From: Candidatus Collinsella stercoripullorum
GTDB taxonomy: Bacteria; Actinomycetota; Coriobacteriia; Coriobacteriales; Coriobacteriaceae
DNA length: 64,000 bases
Reading direction: 5' to 3'
Assembly (NCBI GenBank): GCA_019117005.1
Contig: DXAO01000007.1
Span: forward strand, 1 to 64,000
Shown: positions 54,461 to 63,997 of the stretch, piece by piece
How positions within the stretch are numbered: the first letter of the stretch is position 1
Layout of the letters: each line of letters starts with the position of its first letter
The notes under the pieces: generated by a model
Database searches by the model: none
The model's input: the letters and a program-made list of their open reading frames with translations, nothing else
What the model was told of the DNA's origin: nothing
Translations under genes and position numbers: made by a program

Positions 54461-54640
54461 ATGCCAGTACCTAAGCAAAAGAAGGGCCGCGGAGCCACCC
54501 ACACCCGTCGTTCCGCCAACATGAAGATTGACGCCCCCTCCCGCTCCGTCTGCCCTCGCTGCGGCGCCGTCAAGCTTCCCCATCACGTCTGCCCCAACTG
54601 CGGCTATTATAAGGACCGTGAGGTCATCGTCACCGAGTAG
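54461..54640 (+). CDS. rpmF: Ribosomal protein bL32, zinc-binding form
   Basis: This 59-residue large-subunit protein reads MPVPKQKKGRGATHTRRSAN and then CPRCG and CPNCGYYKDREVI. The four cysteines make the zinc-containing C+ form. TAAAGGAAGG precedes the ATG. It is the standard partner of DUF177 and lies directly upstream of plsX, linking ribosome production with phospholipid synthesis as in many bacteria. Confidence 0.97.
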   Translation: MPVPKQKKGRGATHTRRSANMKIDAPSRSVCPRCGAVKLPHHVCPNCGYYKDREVIVTE

Positions 54641-54751
54641 CTCGGTGCCGTGACACCCGGTCGCGCAGTCGCCTCGGGCGGCGTGAGCGAATTGGAACCG
54701 TATGGCCGGCTCACCCGAGTCGGCCATTTGCGTATAGGAGGGGATCGTCCC

Positions 54752-55774
54752 ATGAACAAGGTCTGCATCGCGGTCGACGTGATGGGCGGCGACGAGGAGC
54801 CGCAGGTCGTCCTCGACGGGATCGACGCCGCACTCGCCGCCGACGGGGACCTCGAGGTCCTCGCGGTCGGCCCCGCCGACCTCGTCGAGCCCTTCGCCGA
54901 GCGGCGCGAGCGCGTCCGCGCGCTCGTCGCGCCCGACGTCATCACCATGGAGGACGACCCGCTCGAGGCCGTCATGCGCAAGCGCAAGTCCTCCATCGTG
55001 CTCGCCTGCCGCGCGGTCAAGAAGGGGGAGGCGTCCGGCTTCTTCTCCGCCGGGGCCACCGGCGCCATGACCGCCGCCGCGACCGCCTACGTGACCCCCT
55101 TCAAGTACCTGAACGCCGAGGGCGAGAAGCGCCCCATCCGCCCCTGCATCGTGAGCGCCATGCCCAACCGCCGCGGCGGCCACACGGTCTTCTGCGACCT
55201 GGGGGCCAACCCCGACGTCGAGCCCGAGGACATGGTCCGCTTCGCCCAGATGGGCGCCACCTACGCGCACGTCGTCTGCGGTATCGACGCGCCGCGCGTG
55301 GGCCTGCTGTCCAACGGGTCGGAGGACACCAAGGGGTCGCATTTCACCAAGGCGTGCTTCCCGCTCATGCGCGAGCAGGTCCCCGGTTTCGCGGGCAACT
55401 GCGAGGGCGGCGACCTCACCTCCGGCGACTTCGACGTCGTGGTGTGCGACGGCTTCGCGGGCAACGTGGCGCTCAAGGCCACGGAGGGGGCCGCGAAGCT
55501 CATCCTGCACGAGCTCAAGGACACGCTGCTGTCCTCCGCCAAGGGCAAGCTCGCCGCCCTGCTCGTCAAAGACGACCTCAAGGCCATCCAGGCCAAGCTC
55601 TCCGGTGACTCCTACGGCGGCGCGGTGCTCCTCGGCCTGCGCGGCGTGGTGCTCATCGGCCACGGCGCGACGAGCGTCGACGCCGTGAAGAACGGGACGC
55701 TCGCCGCCGCCCGCGCCGTGCGCGACGGGCTCGTGGACAAGCTCGCCGACTCCATGGAGGGCATCGTCCGCTGA
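54752..55774 (+). CDS. plsX: Phosphate acyltransferase PlsX
   Basis: PlsX converts acyl-ACP to acyl-phosphate, the donor for PlsY in phospholipid synthesis. The 340-residue product starts VCIAVDVMGGDEEPQ and has GEASGFFSAGATGAMTAAAT, VFCDLGANPDVEPEDMVRFA, GLLSNGSEDTKGS and DGFAGNVALKATEG. AGGAGG precedes ATG 54752. It follows rpmF by 111 bases and is followed by acpP, whose product is the acyl donor. Confidence 0.97.
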   Translation: MNKVCIAVDVMGGDEEPQVVLDGIDAALAADGDLEVLAVGPADLVEPFAERRERVRALVAPDVITMEDDPLEAVMRKRKSSIVLACRAVKKGEASGFFSAGATGAMTAAATAYVTPFKYLNAEGEKRPIRPCIVSAMPNRRGGHTVFCDLGANPDVEPEDMVRFAQMGATYAHVVCGIDAPRVGLLSNGSEDTKGSHFTKACFPLMREQVPGFAGNCEGGDLTSGDFDVVVCDGFAGNVALKATEGAAKLILHELKDTLLSSAKGKLAALLVKDDLKAIQAKLSGDSYGGAVLLGLRGVVLIGHGATSVDAVKNGTLAAARAVRDGLVDKLADSMEGIVR

Positions 55775-55846
55775 TCCCGCGGCGCGGCGCGCCCGCACGG
55801 CGCGCGGGGTGTCCGCTCGCGCGTGGCGCGCATGCGCGCAAGCGGG

Positions 55847-55852
55847 TAGAAT
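55847..55852 (+). promoter_or_regulatory. Candidate -10 box for acpP
   Basis: TAGAAT lies 58 bases before the acpP ATG in the 135-base gap after plsX; extra expression of the abundant carrier protein from its own promoter is plausible. Confidence 0.4.
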
Positions 55853-55909
55853 CCCATCTGGGCCACGATACGGCCGGCGACCGCCGGCCACCGCGAAAGG
55901 AGCAAGCTC

Positions 55910-56152
55910 ATGGAGCGCGCAGAGATCCTCGCCAAGATCGCAGACATCGCCGCCGACGTCCTCGGCGTCGACATGGACGGCATCACCGAGGCGACCACCT
56001 TCGACGACCTCGAGGCCGATTCGCTCGACCGGCTCCAGCTCGTCACCGCCATGGAGGACGAGTTCGACATCGAGTTCGCCGAGGAGAGCCTCGCGTCGAT
56101 CGCATCGGTGTCCGACGCCATCGACGCGGTCGAGAAGGCGCTGGAGGGTTAG
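55910..56152 (+). CDS. acpP: Acyl carrier protein
   Basis: This 80-residue acidic protein carries growing fatty acids on a phosphopantetheine arm. The attachment Ser is in EADSLDRLQLV, the canonical DSLD motif, followed by the acidic recognition helix MEDEFDIEFAEE. AAAGGAGC precedes the ATG. rnc begins three bases after the stop, the usual acpP-rnc-smc order. Confidence 0.97.
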   Translation: MERAEILAKIADIAADVLGVDMDGITEATTFDDLEADSLDRLQLVTAMEDEFDIEFAEESLASIASVSDAIDAVEKALEG

Positions 56153-56155
56153 CGC

Positions 56156-56881
56156 GTGTCCCTGTCCGATAAGCTCGCGCGCGCCGAGCAGATCTGCGGT
56201 CACGAGTTCTCCGACCGCGTCCTGCTCCGGTCCGCGCTCACCCATCCCTCGGCCGTCGAGGGGGAGCCCGTCGACGCCTCCTACGAGCGGCTCGAGTTCC
56301 TGGGCGACTCCATCCTGGGCGCCGTGGTCGCCGACTCCCTGTACCGCAGCTACCCGACGTTCGACGAGGGCAAGCTCACGCGGCTCAAGGTCTCGCTCGT
56401 CAGCGGCATGACCCTGTCCGACGTCGGCCGGGAGCTGGGCATCGACGCCTGCATCGTCTTCGGCTCGTCCGAGATGGGCACCGGCGCCCGCGGCATGCAC
56501 TCCGCGCTGGAGAACGTCTACGAGGCCCTCGTGGGCGCGCTCTACCTCGACGGCGGATGGGACGCCGCCGCCGCGTTCATCGCGCGCACCCTGAAGCCGC
56601 ACCTCGCCACCGAGCGCGCCGAGCACCCCACCAACCCCAAGTCGTTTCTGCAGGAGTGCGTGCAGCGCGACCGCATGGAGGCCCCCGCCTACAAGCTCGT
56701 GGACAGCTCGGGCCCCGCGCACGAGCCCACCTTCACGGCCGTCGCCATCGTCGACGGGGTGCGCCGCGGGCGCGGTACGGGCTCGTCCAAGAAGGAGGCG
56801 GAGGCCGCGGCGGCGCTCGACGCGCTGGAGCGCATGGGGTACACGCACAACGGCGTCATCCTCAAGCGCAAGCTGGGTTAG
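56156..56881 (+). CDS. rnc: Ribonuclease III
   Basis: RNase III cuts double-stranded RNA in rRNA processing. The 241-residue product has LLRSALTHPSAV, the catalytic signature ERLEFLGDSILGAVV, the second acidic site ENVYEALVGALYLDGG, and a C-terminal dsRNA-binding domain (NPKSFLQECVQ to EAEAAAALDALERM). All acidic catalytic residues are present. It starts at GTG 56156, three bases after acpP, with GGAGGG in the acpP 3' end as ribosome site. smc begins 11 bases after its stop. Confidence 0.96.
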   Translation: MSLSDKLARAEQICGHEFSDRVLLRSALTHPSAVEGEPVDASYERLEFLGDSILGAVVADSLYRSYPTFDEGKLTRLKVSLVSGMTLSDVGRELGIDACIVFGSSEMGTGARGMHSALENVYEALVGALYLDGGWDAAAAFIARTLKPHLATERAEHPTNPKSFLQECVQRDRMEAPAYKLVDSSGPAHEPTFTAVAIVDGVRRGRGTGSSKKEAEAAAALDALERMGYTHNGVILKRKLG

Positions 56882-56892
56882 CGAGGCATCCG

Positions 56893-59800
56893 GTGTATCT
56901 CAAGTCGCTCACCCTGAAGGGGTTCAAATCCTTCGCCGACCGCGCTCAGATGTCCTTCGAGCCCGGGCTCACCGTCATCGTGGGGCCCAACGGCTCGGGT
57001 AAATCGAATATCTCCGACGCCATCCTGTGGGTCCTGGGGGAGCAGAGCGCCAAGCAGCTGCGCGGCCAGGCCATGGAGGACGTCATCTTCTCCGGTTCCT
57101 CCGCCCGCCAGCCGGTCGGCGTCGCCGAGGTCACGCTCGTGCTCGACAACTCGGACCATGTCCTGCCCGTGGACTTCGAGGAGGTCGCCGTCACCCGGCG
57201 CATGTACCGATCGGGGGAGAGCGAGTACCTGATCAACTCGAGCCCCTGCCGCCTCATGGACATCCAGGACATCCTGCACGACTCCGGCCTCGGCAAGGAC
57301 ACGCACTCCATCATCTCCCAGGGCAAGCTCGACTCGATCCTCCAGAGCCGGCCCGAGGAGCGCCGCAGCCTCATCGAGGAAGCCGCCGGCATCTCCAAGC
57401 ACAAGCGCCGCCGGGAGCGCGCGGCCCGCAAGATCGCCTCCATGGACGAGCACCTGACGCGCGCTCGCGACATCAACCGCGAGATCAGGCGGCAGCTGAA
57501 GCCCCTCGAGCGCCAGGTCGACCGCGCGCGCAAGCACCGCGAGCTCACCGCGCGCGCCCGCGAGCTCACCCAGATCCTCGCCGTCGACGAGCTGCGCGGC
57601 CTCCAGGCCGCCTGGACCGACCTGGAGGGCCGGGCCAAGGAGGGCGACGCCGCCCTCGAGCTCGCCCGCTACCGGCTCGGCGAGAAGCGGCGCGAGCTCG
57701 AGAAGCTGCAGGTGATGCTCGAGGAGAAGGGGCTGTTCGTCGGCGACCTGGGCGAGCAGCGCCGCCATATGCAGGACGTCGTCGGCCGCATCGGCAGCGA
57801 CATGCGCCTGCTCGAGGAGAAGGGGCGCAACATGGTCGCGCGCCTCTCCGAGATGCGCGGCACCCTCTCGGGCTCCGAGCATCAGCGCCGCCGCGCCGCC
57901 GCCGAGCTCGAGGACGTCAACCGCCAGCTCGACGAGGTGCGCGCCGCCGCCGAGGTCGCCCGCGCCGACGTGGCCGCCCTCGGCCCCGCGGCCGATGAGC
58001 TGCACGCGCGCCGCGTGGAGCTCGACGACACCATCTCCGAGCTCACGCGCGAGCGCCGGGAGGCCCAGCGCCGCGCCGACGACGCCGCGCTCGAGTACGT
58101 CAAGGCCAAGGAGGCCGTATCCAACGCCGAGGTCGAGGACTCGATGTACGCCTCGCGCCTCGAGCAGATCGAGGACCAGGCGGCCGAGGTGCGCGCGTCC
58201 CTCGAGAGCCGCCGCGGCCGCGCCGAGGAGCTCGAGGCCGAGCTCGCCGACGCGCGCGACCGCCGCGAGGAGGCCCGCGAGTCGATCGCCGCGGCGCAGT
58301 CCGCCCTCGACGACCGGCGCGCGCGGGAATCCGACGCCCGCCGCCGCCATTCGGAGGCCACCTCCGAGCTCGCCGGCCTGCGCAGGCTCGACGAGCGCAT
58401 GGCTGGCGCCTCCGAGCTCGTGTCGTCGGTCGCCCGCGGCCTCGCCGACGCGGTGCTCGCGCGCGCGGGCGACCTCATCGAGGCCCCGCGCGAGCTCGAG
58501 GGCCTCGTTGAGGGCCTGCTCTCGTCCGATATCGACGCCCTCGTCCTCGAGGGCCGCGACGACGTCGCCCGTGCCGGGCGCGCGGCCCTCGGCGAGCGCG
58601 GGGCCGGCGGCGAGGTGGCCCTCGTGCCCCGGGACGCCCCGCTCGCCGACCAGCCCGGGGACCTCCCCGGGTACCGGCTGGTCGAGCGCCTGCGCGTCCG
58701 CGAGGGGTACGGCGCCGCGGTCGCGGCGCTGCTCGGCTGCTACCGCGTGGTCGACACGCTCGAGGAGGCCCTCGACGCCCCGGCGGTCCCCGGGACGGTC
58801 TACGTCACGCCCGAGGGCGCCCGCGTCGCCGCCGGGTCGGTCCGCGTCGGCGCCGCCGGCGACGCCGCGGCGGGCGCGCTGGAGCGCAAGCGCCAGATCC
58901 GCGAGCTCGAGGAGGCCGAGCCCGAGCTCGCCGCCGTGCTCGCGCACGCCTCCGAGCTCGTCACCGAGGCCACCGCGGCGCTCGCGCAGGCGCGTTCCGC
59001 GGACGGGGACGTCGCGGGCGAGATCGCGCGCCTCGAGGGCGAGCGGCGCTCCCTGCTGGCGGAGATCGGCCGACTCGAGCAGGGGCTCTCGCAGTCCCTC
59101 GCGGAGCAGGCGCAGATCGAGCGCCGGCGCGCCCAGGCTGCCGCGGCCGTCGAGGAGGTGCGGCCGCGCCTCGAGCAGCTGGCCGCCGAGCGCGACGGGG
59201 CGCGGGTCCGCGCCGAGGAGCTGTCCCGCCGCATCGAGGACGCGTCCGACGACATCGAGCGCCTCCGGAGGGAGGACTCCGAGGCCTCCGGCAAGCTCGC
59301 CGACGCCAAGGTCCGCGCCGCCCAGGCGGCGGAGCGCCAGCGCAGCCTCGAGGCGCGCGCCCCCGAGCTCGCCCGGCGGCTCGAGGGGATCGACCGCCGC
59401 ATCCGCGCGACGCGGCAGGCCTCCCGCTCGCTCGAGGTCCTGCGCCTGCGCGTCGACCCGCTCCACGACCGCTACCTCGCCCTCTCCGAGCGCGCCATGG
59501 ACTGGGCCGCGCGCCTGCGCGACCAGGCCTCGATCGAGGAGGCGGACTCCGCGTCGCTCAAGAAGACCATCGCGGCCGCCCGCGCCGAGGTCGACGCCGC
59601 CAAGGCCGAGGTCGACGCCGCCACGGCCGCCCTCTCCGACCTGAAGGTCGAGCGCGGCCGCCTGGAGGTCCAAGTCGAGAACGCGATCGGCGCCATCACG
59701 GCGGACGGGACCACGGTGCTCGAGGAGGCGCTCGCCCTTCCCGCCCCCGACGACCGCGCCGCGGCGGAGCGCGAGCTCGCCGACCTCGCGCGGCAGATCA

Positions 59801-60426
59801 ACAACCTGGGGCCCGTCAACCAGGTCGCCTTCGAGGAGTACGAGCGGCTGCGCACGCGCGCCGACTACATCGCCGCGCAGCTCTCCGACCTCGAGGCGGC
59901 CCGCTCGGCGCTCACCAAGATCACCGCCGCCATCGACCGCAAGATGCGCCGGCAGTTCCTCGCCACCTTCGAGAAGGTGGACGCGAACTTCCGCGAGGTC
60001 TTCGGCATGCTCTTCCCCGGCGGCCAGGCGCACCTGGAGATGACCGATCCCGAGCACCCCTCGGAGACCGGCATCGAGGTCGTGGCGCAGCCGCGCGGCA
60101 AGCGCATCGCCAAGATGACCCTCATGAGCGGCGGCGAGAAGAGCCTGACGGCGCTCGCGCTGCTGTTCGCGGTCTACCGCACGCGCACCGTCCCGTTCTA
60201 CGTGCTCGACGAGGTCGAGGCGGCCCTCGATGACTCCAACCTCGGCAAGCTCATCGGCGCCATCGACTACCTGCGCCGAACCACCCAGCTGATCGTCATC
60301 TCCCACCAGCGCCGCACCATGGAGGACGCCGACGTCCTCTACGGGGTCTCCATGCAGGCCGACGGCGTCTCCCGCGTCGTGAGCCAGCGGCTCGATCGCG
60401 CAACAGGAAAGGTCGTGAACAACTAA
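56893..60426 (+). CDS. smc: Chromosome segregation protein SMC
   Basis: SMC dimers organise and separate chromosomes with ScpA and ScpB, neither of which is in this window. The 1177-residue protein has the N-terminal head (VYLKSLTLKGFKSFA, Walker A GPNGSGKSN), a long coiled coil, a hinge at about 509-660, a returning coil, and the C-terminal head with LMSGGEKSLTALALLFA and Walker B VLDEVEAALDD. GTG 56893 is the natural start because the conserved domain begins there; upstream codons belong to rnc in another frame. The stop overlaps ftsY (TAATG). Confidence 0.97.
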   Translation: MYLKSLTLKGFKSFADRAQMSFEPGLTVIVGPNGSGKSNISDAILWVLGEQSAKQLRGQAMEDVIFSGSSARQPVGVAEVTLVLDNSDHVLPVDFEEVAVTRRMYRSGESEYLINSSPCRLMDIQDILHDSGLGKDTHSIISQGKLDSILQSRPEERRSLIEEAAGISKHKRRRERAARKIASMDEHLTRARDINREIRRQLKPLERQVDRARKHRELTARARELTQILAVDELRGLQAAWTDLEGRAKEGDAALELARYRLGEKRRELEKLQVMLEEKGLFVGDLGEQRRHMQDVVGRIGSDMRLLEEKGRNMVARLSEMRGTLSGSEHQRRRAAAELEDVNRQLDEVRAAAEVARADVAALGPAADELHARRVELDDTISELTRERREAQRRADDAALEYVKAKEAVSNAEVEDSMYASRLEQIEDQAAEVRASLESRRGRAEELEAELADARDRREEARESIAAAQSALDDRRARESDARRRHSEATSELAGLRRLDERMAGASELVSSVARGLADAVLARAGDLIEAPRELEGLVEGLLSSDIDALVLEGRDDVARAGRAALGERGAGGEVALVPRDAPLADQPGDLPGYRLVERLRVREGYGAAVAALLGCYRVVDTLEEALDAPAVPGTVYVTPEGARVAAGSVRVGAAGDAAAGALERKRQIRELEEAEPELAAVLAHASELVTEATAALAQARSADGDVAGEIARLEGERRSLLAEIGRLEQGLSQSLAEQAQIERRRAQAAAAVEEVRPRLEQLAAERDGARVRAEELSRRIEDASDDIERLRREDSEASGKLADAKVRAAQAAERQRSLEARAPELARRLEGIDRRIRATRQASRSLEVLRLRVDPLHDRYLALSERAMDWAARLRDQASIEEADSASLKKTIAAARAEVDAAKAEVDAATAALSDLKVERGRLEVQVENAIGAITADGTTVLEEALALPAPDDRAAAERELADLARQINNLGPVNQVAFEEYERLRTRADYIAAQLSDLEAARSALTKITAAIDRKMRRQFLATFEKVDANFREVFGMLFPGGQAHLEMTDPEHPSETGIEVVAQPRGKRIAKMTLMSGGEKSLTALALLFAVYRTRTVPFYVLDEVEAALDDSNLGKLIGAIDYLRRTTQLIVISHQRRTMEDADVLYGVSMQADGVSRVVSQRLDRATGKVVNN

Positions 60427-61343
60427 TGGGTCTATTCGACAGTCTCTCCCGCGGTCTCAAGCGCAGCCGCGAGGCCCTGAACGAGATCTTCTACTTCGGC
60501 GGCGAGGTCGACGAGAGCTTCTGGGAGGATCTCGAGGACACCCTCGTCATGGGCGACATGGGCGCCGATATCGCGATGTCGGTCAGCGACGACCTGCGCG
60601 ACCTCGCGGCGAAGAACAACCTCAAGACCGCGCGGCAGCTCCGCGAGGCGCTCGCCGAGCGGCTCGAGGAGACCTTCACCGCCCCGTCGGCCGACCCCTT
60701 TTCGGAAACCCCCTCCGTCGTCCTGTTCGTGGGGATCAACGGCGCGGGCAAGACGACCACGGTCGGCAAGATCGCCAGCGCCGCCGCGCGCGAGGGGAAG
60801 CGCTGCGTTATCGGCAGCGCCGACACCTTCCGCGCCGCCGCCATCGAGCAGCTCGACGTCTGGGGCGAGCGCGCCGGGGTGCCCGTGGTCAAGCGCGAGC
60901 GCGGCGCGGACCCCGCGAGCGTGTGCTACGACGTGCTCGACGTCGCCGACCGCGAGGGAACCGACCTCGTCCTCATCGACACCGCGGGGCGCCTGCACAC
61001 CTCCGCCGACCTCATGCGCGAGCTCGCCAAGGTCGTGAACGTGACCCGCAAGCGCGCGTCGAAGTGCGCGGGCGGCCCCATGCCTGTCCACGTGGTCCTC
61101 GTCATCGACGCCGCCACGGGCCAGAACGGGCTCAACCAGGCCATCGAGTTCAACGAGGCGCTGGGGCTCGACGGCGTCATCATGACCAAGCTCGACGGCA
61201 CCGCGAAGGGCGGCATCGCCATGGCGGTCGCCTCGCGCCTCAAGCTTCCGATCCTGCGCATCGGCGTGGGCGAGCAGGTCGAGGACCTGCAGCGGTTCGA
61301 CGCCCGCGCCTTCTGCCGGGCGCTCGTCGGCTGCGACGACTGA
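60426..61343 (+). CDS. ftsY: Signal recognition particle receptor FtsY
   Basis: FtsY receives ribosome-SRP complexes at the membrane. The 305-residue protein consists of the NG domain only: helical N domain (1-90), then GINGAGKTTTVGKIA, DTFRAAAIEQL, DTAGRLHTSADLM, TKLDGTAKGG and GVGEQVEDLQ. The acidic A domain of E. coli FtsY is absent. The first 20 residues (MGLFDSLSRGLKRSREALNE) look amphipathic and may serve as the membrane anchor. It overlaps smc by one base and precedes ffh, its GTPase partner. Confidence 0.97.
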   Translation: MGLFDSLSRGLKRSREALNEIFYFGGEVDESFWEDLEDTLVMGDMGADIAMSVSDDLRDLAAKNNLKTARQLREALAERLEETFTAPSADPFSETPSVVLFVGINGAGKTTTVGKIASAAAREGKRCVIGSADTFRAAAIEQLDVWGERAGVPVVKRERGADPASVCYDVLDVADREGTDLVLIDTAGRLHTSADLMRELAKVVNVTRKRASKCAGGPMPVHVVLVIDAATGQNGLNQAIEFNEALGLDGVIMTKLDGTAKGGIAMAVASRLKLPILRIGVGEQVEDLQRFDARAFCRALVGCDD

Positions 61344-61364
61344 CGGGGCGCCCCGTGGCCCCGT

Positions 61365-61405
61365 CCCCGGAGGCCCGTGCGGCCGCCCCGCAGGCCTGTC
61401 CGGGG
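61365..61405 (+). other. Structured leader between ftsY and ffh
   Basis: CCCCGGA (61365-61371) pairs with TCCGGGG (61399-61405). Inside, TGCGG pairs with CCGCA as a terminal hairpin. It lies in the 128-base gap and may attenuate or terminate transcription before ffh. Confidence 0.35.
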
Positions 61406-61471
61406 CCGCGGCCGCACCGGCCGCAACGACGCGCGCGGATGCGCCGATAGATACCGAAAGGGGAGACTCCC

Positions 61472-62950
61472 GTGTTCAACTCGCTTTCCGACCGCCTGAA
61501 CGACACCTTCGACCGCCTGCGCGGCAAGGGCAAGCTCACCGAGGCCGACATCACGAGCGCCATGCGCGACATCCGCATGGCCCTGCTCGAGGCCGACGTC
61601 AACTTCAAGGTCGTCAAGGACTTCGTGGCAAGCACCAAGGAGCGCTGCCTGACCTCCGAGGTCATGGACTCGCTCACCCCGGCGCAGAACGTCGTGAAGA
61701 TCGTGCTCGACGAGCTCACCGAGCTGCTCGGCTCGACCGAGAGCAAGCTCGTGTTCTCGAGCCGCATCCCCAACGTGATCATGCTCGTGGGCCTGCAGGG
61801 TTCGGGTAAGACCACGGCCGCGGTTAAGCTCGCCTACCTGCTGAAGAAGCAGGGGAGGAGCCCGCTGCTCGCCGCCTGCGACGTGTACCGCCCCGCCGCC
61901 GCCGACCAGCTCGCCACGCTCGGCGGCGAGATCGGCGTGCCGGTGTTCCGCGGCGACGGCGCCCACCCCGTCGAGATCGCCCAGGGGGCCGTCCGCGAGG
62001 CCGTCGACCGCCTGCGCGACGTGGTGATCGTCGACACCGCCGGCCGCCTGCAGATCGACGAGCAGATGATGCAGGAGGCCGTCGACATCAAGCGCGCGGT
62101 CAAGCCCGACCAGGTCCTCATGGTGGTCGACGCCATGACCGGCCAGGATATCGTCAACGTGGTCTCGACCTTCGCCGAGCGCACCGACTTCGACGGCGTC
62201 ATCATCTCCAAGCTCGACGGCGACGCCCGCGGCGGCGGGGCGCTGTCCGTGCGCGCCGTGACCGGCAAGCCGATCAAGTTCGTCTCGGTGGGCGAGAAGC
62301 CCGACTCGCTCGAGCCCTTCCACCCCGACCGCATGGCCAAGCGCATCCTCGGCATGGGCGACGTGGTGGGCATCATCGAGAAGGCCCAGGAGATGGCCGA
62401 CGCCGAGCAGGCGGAGGCGGCCGAGCGCATGCTGCGCGAGGGCTTCACGATGAACGACATGCTCGAGCAGATGCGCGCCGTCAAGAAGATGGGCGGCATG
62501 AAGTCGATCCTCGGCATGCTCCCCGGCGGGCAGAAGATGCTCAACCAGATGGGCGGCAACCTGGACGAGTCGATCTTCGCCAAGAACGAGGCGATGATCA
62601 TGTCGATGACGGCGGAGGAGCGGGTGAAGCCCTCCATCATCAACGGCCAGCGCCGCGCCCGCATCGCCCGCGGGTCCGGTACCACGCCCGCGGACGTCAA
62701 CCAGCTCATGAAGCAGTGGGGCGAGATGAACAAGATGATGGGCCGCATGCGCGCCATGGCCGAGCAGGCGGGCGGCGGCAAGAAGGGCAAGAAGGGCAAG
62801 CGCGGCAAGAAGATGCGCATGCCCGGCATCCCCGGCATGGGATCCATGGGCGCCAACCCCTTCGGCGGGGCGAACCCCTTCGGCGGCTCCGGCGGCGGCT
62901 CCGAGATGGACATGCTCCGCGAGATGGAGCGCCAGATGCGTCGCAAGTAG
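61472..62950 (+). CDS. ffh: Signal recognition particle protein Ffh
   Basis: Ffh binds 4.5S RNA and signal sequences of nascent proteins. The 492-residue product has the N domain, GTPase motifs GLQGSGKTTAAVKLA, DVYRPAAADQL, DTAGRLQIDEQ and SKLDGDARGG, and the M domain with methionine-rich helices (LEQMRAVKKMGGMKSILGML) and the RNA-binding SIINGQRRARIARGSG. The C-terminus adds a basic KKGKKGKRGKKMRM stretch and a Gly/Met/Phe-rich tail. GTG 61472 has AAAGGGGAGA upstream. The SRP RNA gene is not in this window. Confidence 0.97.
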   Translation: MFNSLSDRLNDTFDRLRGKGKLTEADITSAMRDIRMALLEADVNFKVVKDFVASTKERCLTSEVMDSLTPAQNVVKIVLDELTELLGSTESKLVFSSRIPNVIMLVGLQGSGKTTAAVKLAYLLKKQGRSPLLAACDVYRPAAADQLATLGGEIGVPVFRGDGAHPVEIAQGAVREAVDRLRDVVIVDTAGRLQIDEQMMQEAVDIKRAVKPDQVLMVVDAMTGQDIVNVVSTFAERTDFDGVIISKLDGDARGGGALSVRAVTGKPIKFVSVGEKPDSLEPFHPDRMAKRILGMGDVVGIIEKAQEMADAEQAEAAERMLREGFTMNDMLEQMRAVKKMGGMKSILGMLPGGQKMLNQMGGNLDESIFAKNEAMIMSMTAEERVKPSIINGQRRARIARGSGTTPADVNQLMKQWGEMNKMMGRMRAMAEQAGGGKKGKKGKRGKKMRMPGIPGMGSMGANPFGGANPFGGSGGGSEMDMLREMERQMRRK

Positions 62951-63087
62951 CCCTTGTCGCGAGGGGCGGCTCAGCCCGCGGGCCCTCGCCCGCGGCCGTC
63001 CGGTCGCTGATTTATGGTGGAATCCGCGGCCCCCGTCCGGCCTGCCGTACAATGGTGTGCCGTGGACCGTTTCGAGAGGGAGCGCGC

Positions 63088-63936
63088 ATGAGCAAAGCCG
63101 ACGAGCTGTTCGTCTCCATGTGCCAGGGCATCCTGGACCATGGCACCACCACGGAAGGCGAGCGCGTCCGCCCGCACTGGGAGGACGGCACCCCCGCCTA
63201 CACCATCAAGTCGTTCGGGGTCACCAACCGGTACGACCTGCGCGAGGAGTTCCCCGCGCTCACCCTGCGCCGCACGGCGCTCAAGTCCTCGATGGACGAG
63301 ATCCTGTGGATCTACCAGCGCAAGTCCAACAACATCCACGACCTCAACTCACATATCTGGGACGAGTGGGCCGACGAGACGGGCTCGATCGGGAAGGCGT
63401 ACGGCTACCAGATCGCCCAGAAGTCGCATTACCCCGAGGGCGATTTCGACCAAATGGACCGCGTCCTGTACGACCTCGCCCACACGCCGTATTCCCGGCG
63501 CATCATGACGAACATGTACACCTTCGCGGACCTCTCCGAGATGAACCTGTACCCGTGCGCCTACAGCGTCACCTACAACGTGACGCGCGAGCCGGGTTGC
63601 GACAAGCCGGTCCTGAACATGGTGCTCATGCAGCGCAGCCAGGACATCCTCGCCGCCAACAACTGGAACGTGTGCCAGTACGCGATCCTGCTCATGATGG
63701 TGGCGCAGGTCTCGGGCATGGTCGCCGGCGAGCTGCTCCACGTGATCGTCGACGCGCACATCTACGACCGTCACGTGGACATCGTCCGCGAGCTCATCTC
63801 CCGGCCCCAGTACCCGGCCCCGCGCGTGCGCCTGAACCCCGAGGTGACCGATTTCTACGCCTTCACCACCGACGACCTCATCGTCGAGGGCTACGAGCAC
63901 GGACCCCAGATCAGGAACATCCCCATCGCCGTCTAG
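63088..63936 (+). CDS. thyA: Thymidylate synthase ThyA, variant type
   Basis: ThyA methylates dUMP to dTMP using methylene-tetrahydrofolate. The 282-residue product has the catalytic Cys157 in LYPCAYS, the phosphate-binding SRRI and QRS motifs, and DAHIYDRH near the end. It differs from the E. coli type: the His after the catalytic Cys is Ala, and the folate loop reads ANNWNVCQYA rather than GLPFNIASYA. The C-terminus ends IPIAV as usual. GAGAGGGAG precedes ATG 63088. A start codon with ribosome site follows at the window edge, most often dihydrofolate reductase in this context. Confidence 0.92.
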   Translation: MSKADELFVSMCQGILDHGTTTEGERVRPHWEDGTPAYTIKSFGVTNRYDLREEFPALTLRRTALKSSMDEILWIYQRKSNNIHDLNSHIWDEWADETGSIGKAYGYQIAQKSHYPEGDFDQMDRVLYDLAHTPYSRRIMTNMYTFADLSEMNLYPCAYSVTYNVTREPGCDKPVLNMVLMQRSQDILAANNWNVCQYAILLMMVAQVSGMVAGELLHVIVDAHIYDRHVDIVRELISRPQYPAPRVRLNPEVTDFYAFTTDDLIVEGYEHGPQIRNIPIAV

Positions 63937-63997
63937 CGCGCCTCCGGCGCCTCGCCGGCCGGCGACCCGTATCCGCAAACCACCGAAGGAGCATCCC

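Noticed and set aside
56878-60306. Open frame of over 1100 codons on the minus strand opposite smc
   Set aside because: Leu/Gly/Ala-rich antisense frame without motifs. smc is complete on the plus strand.
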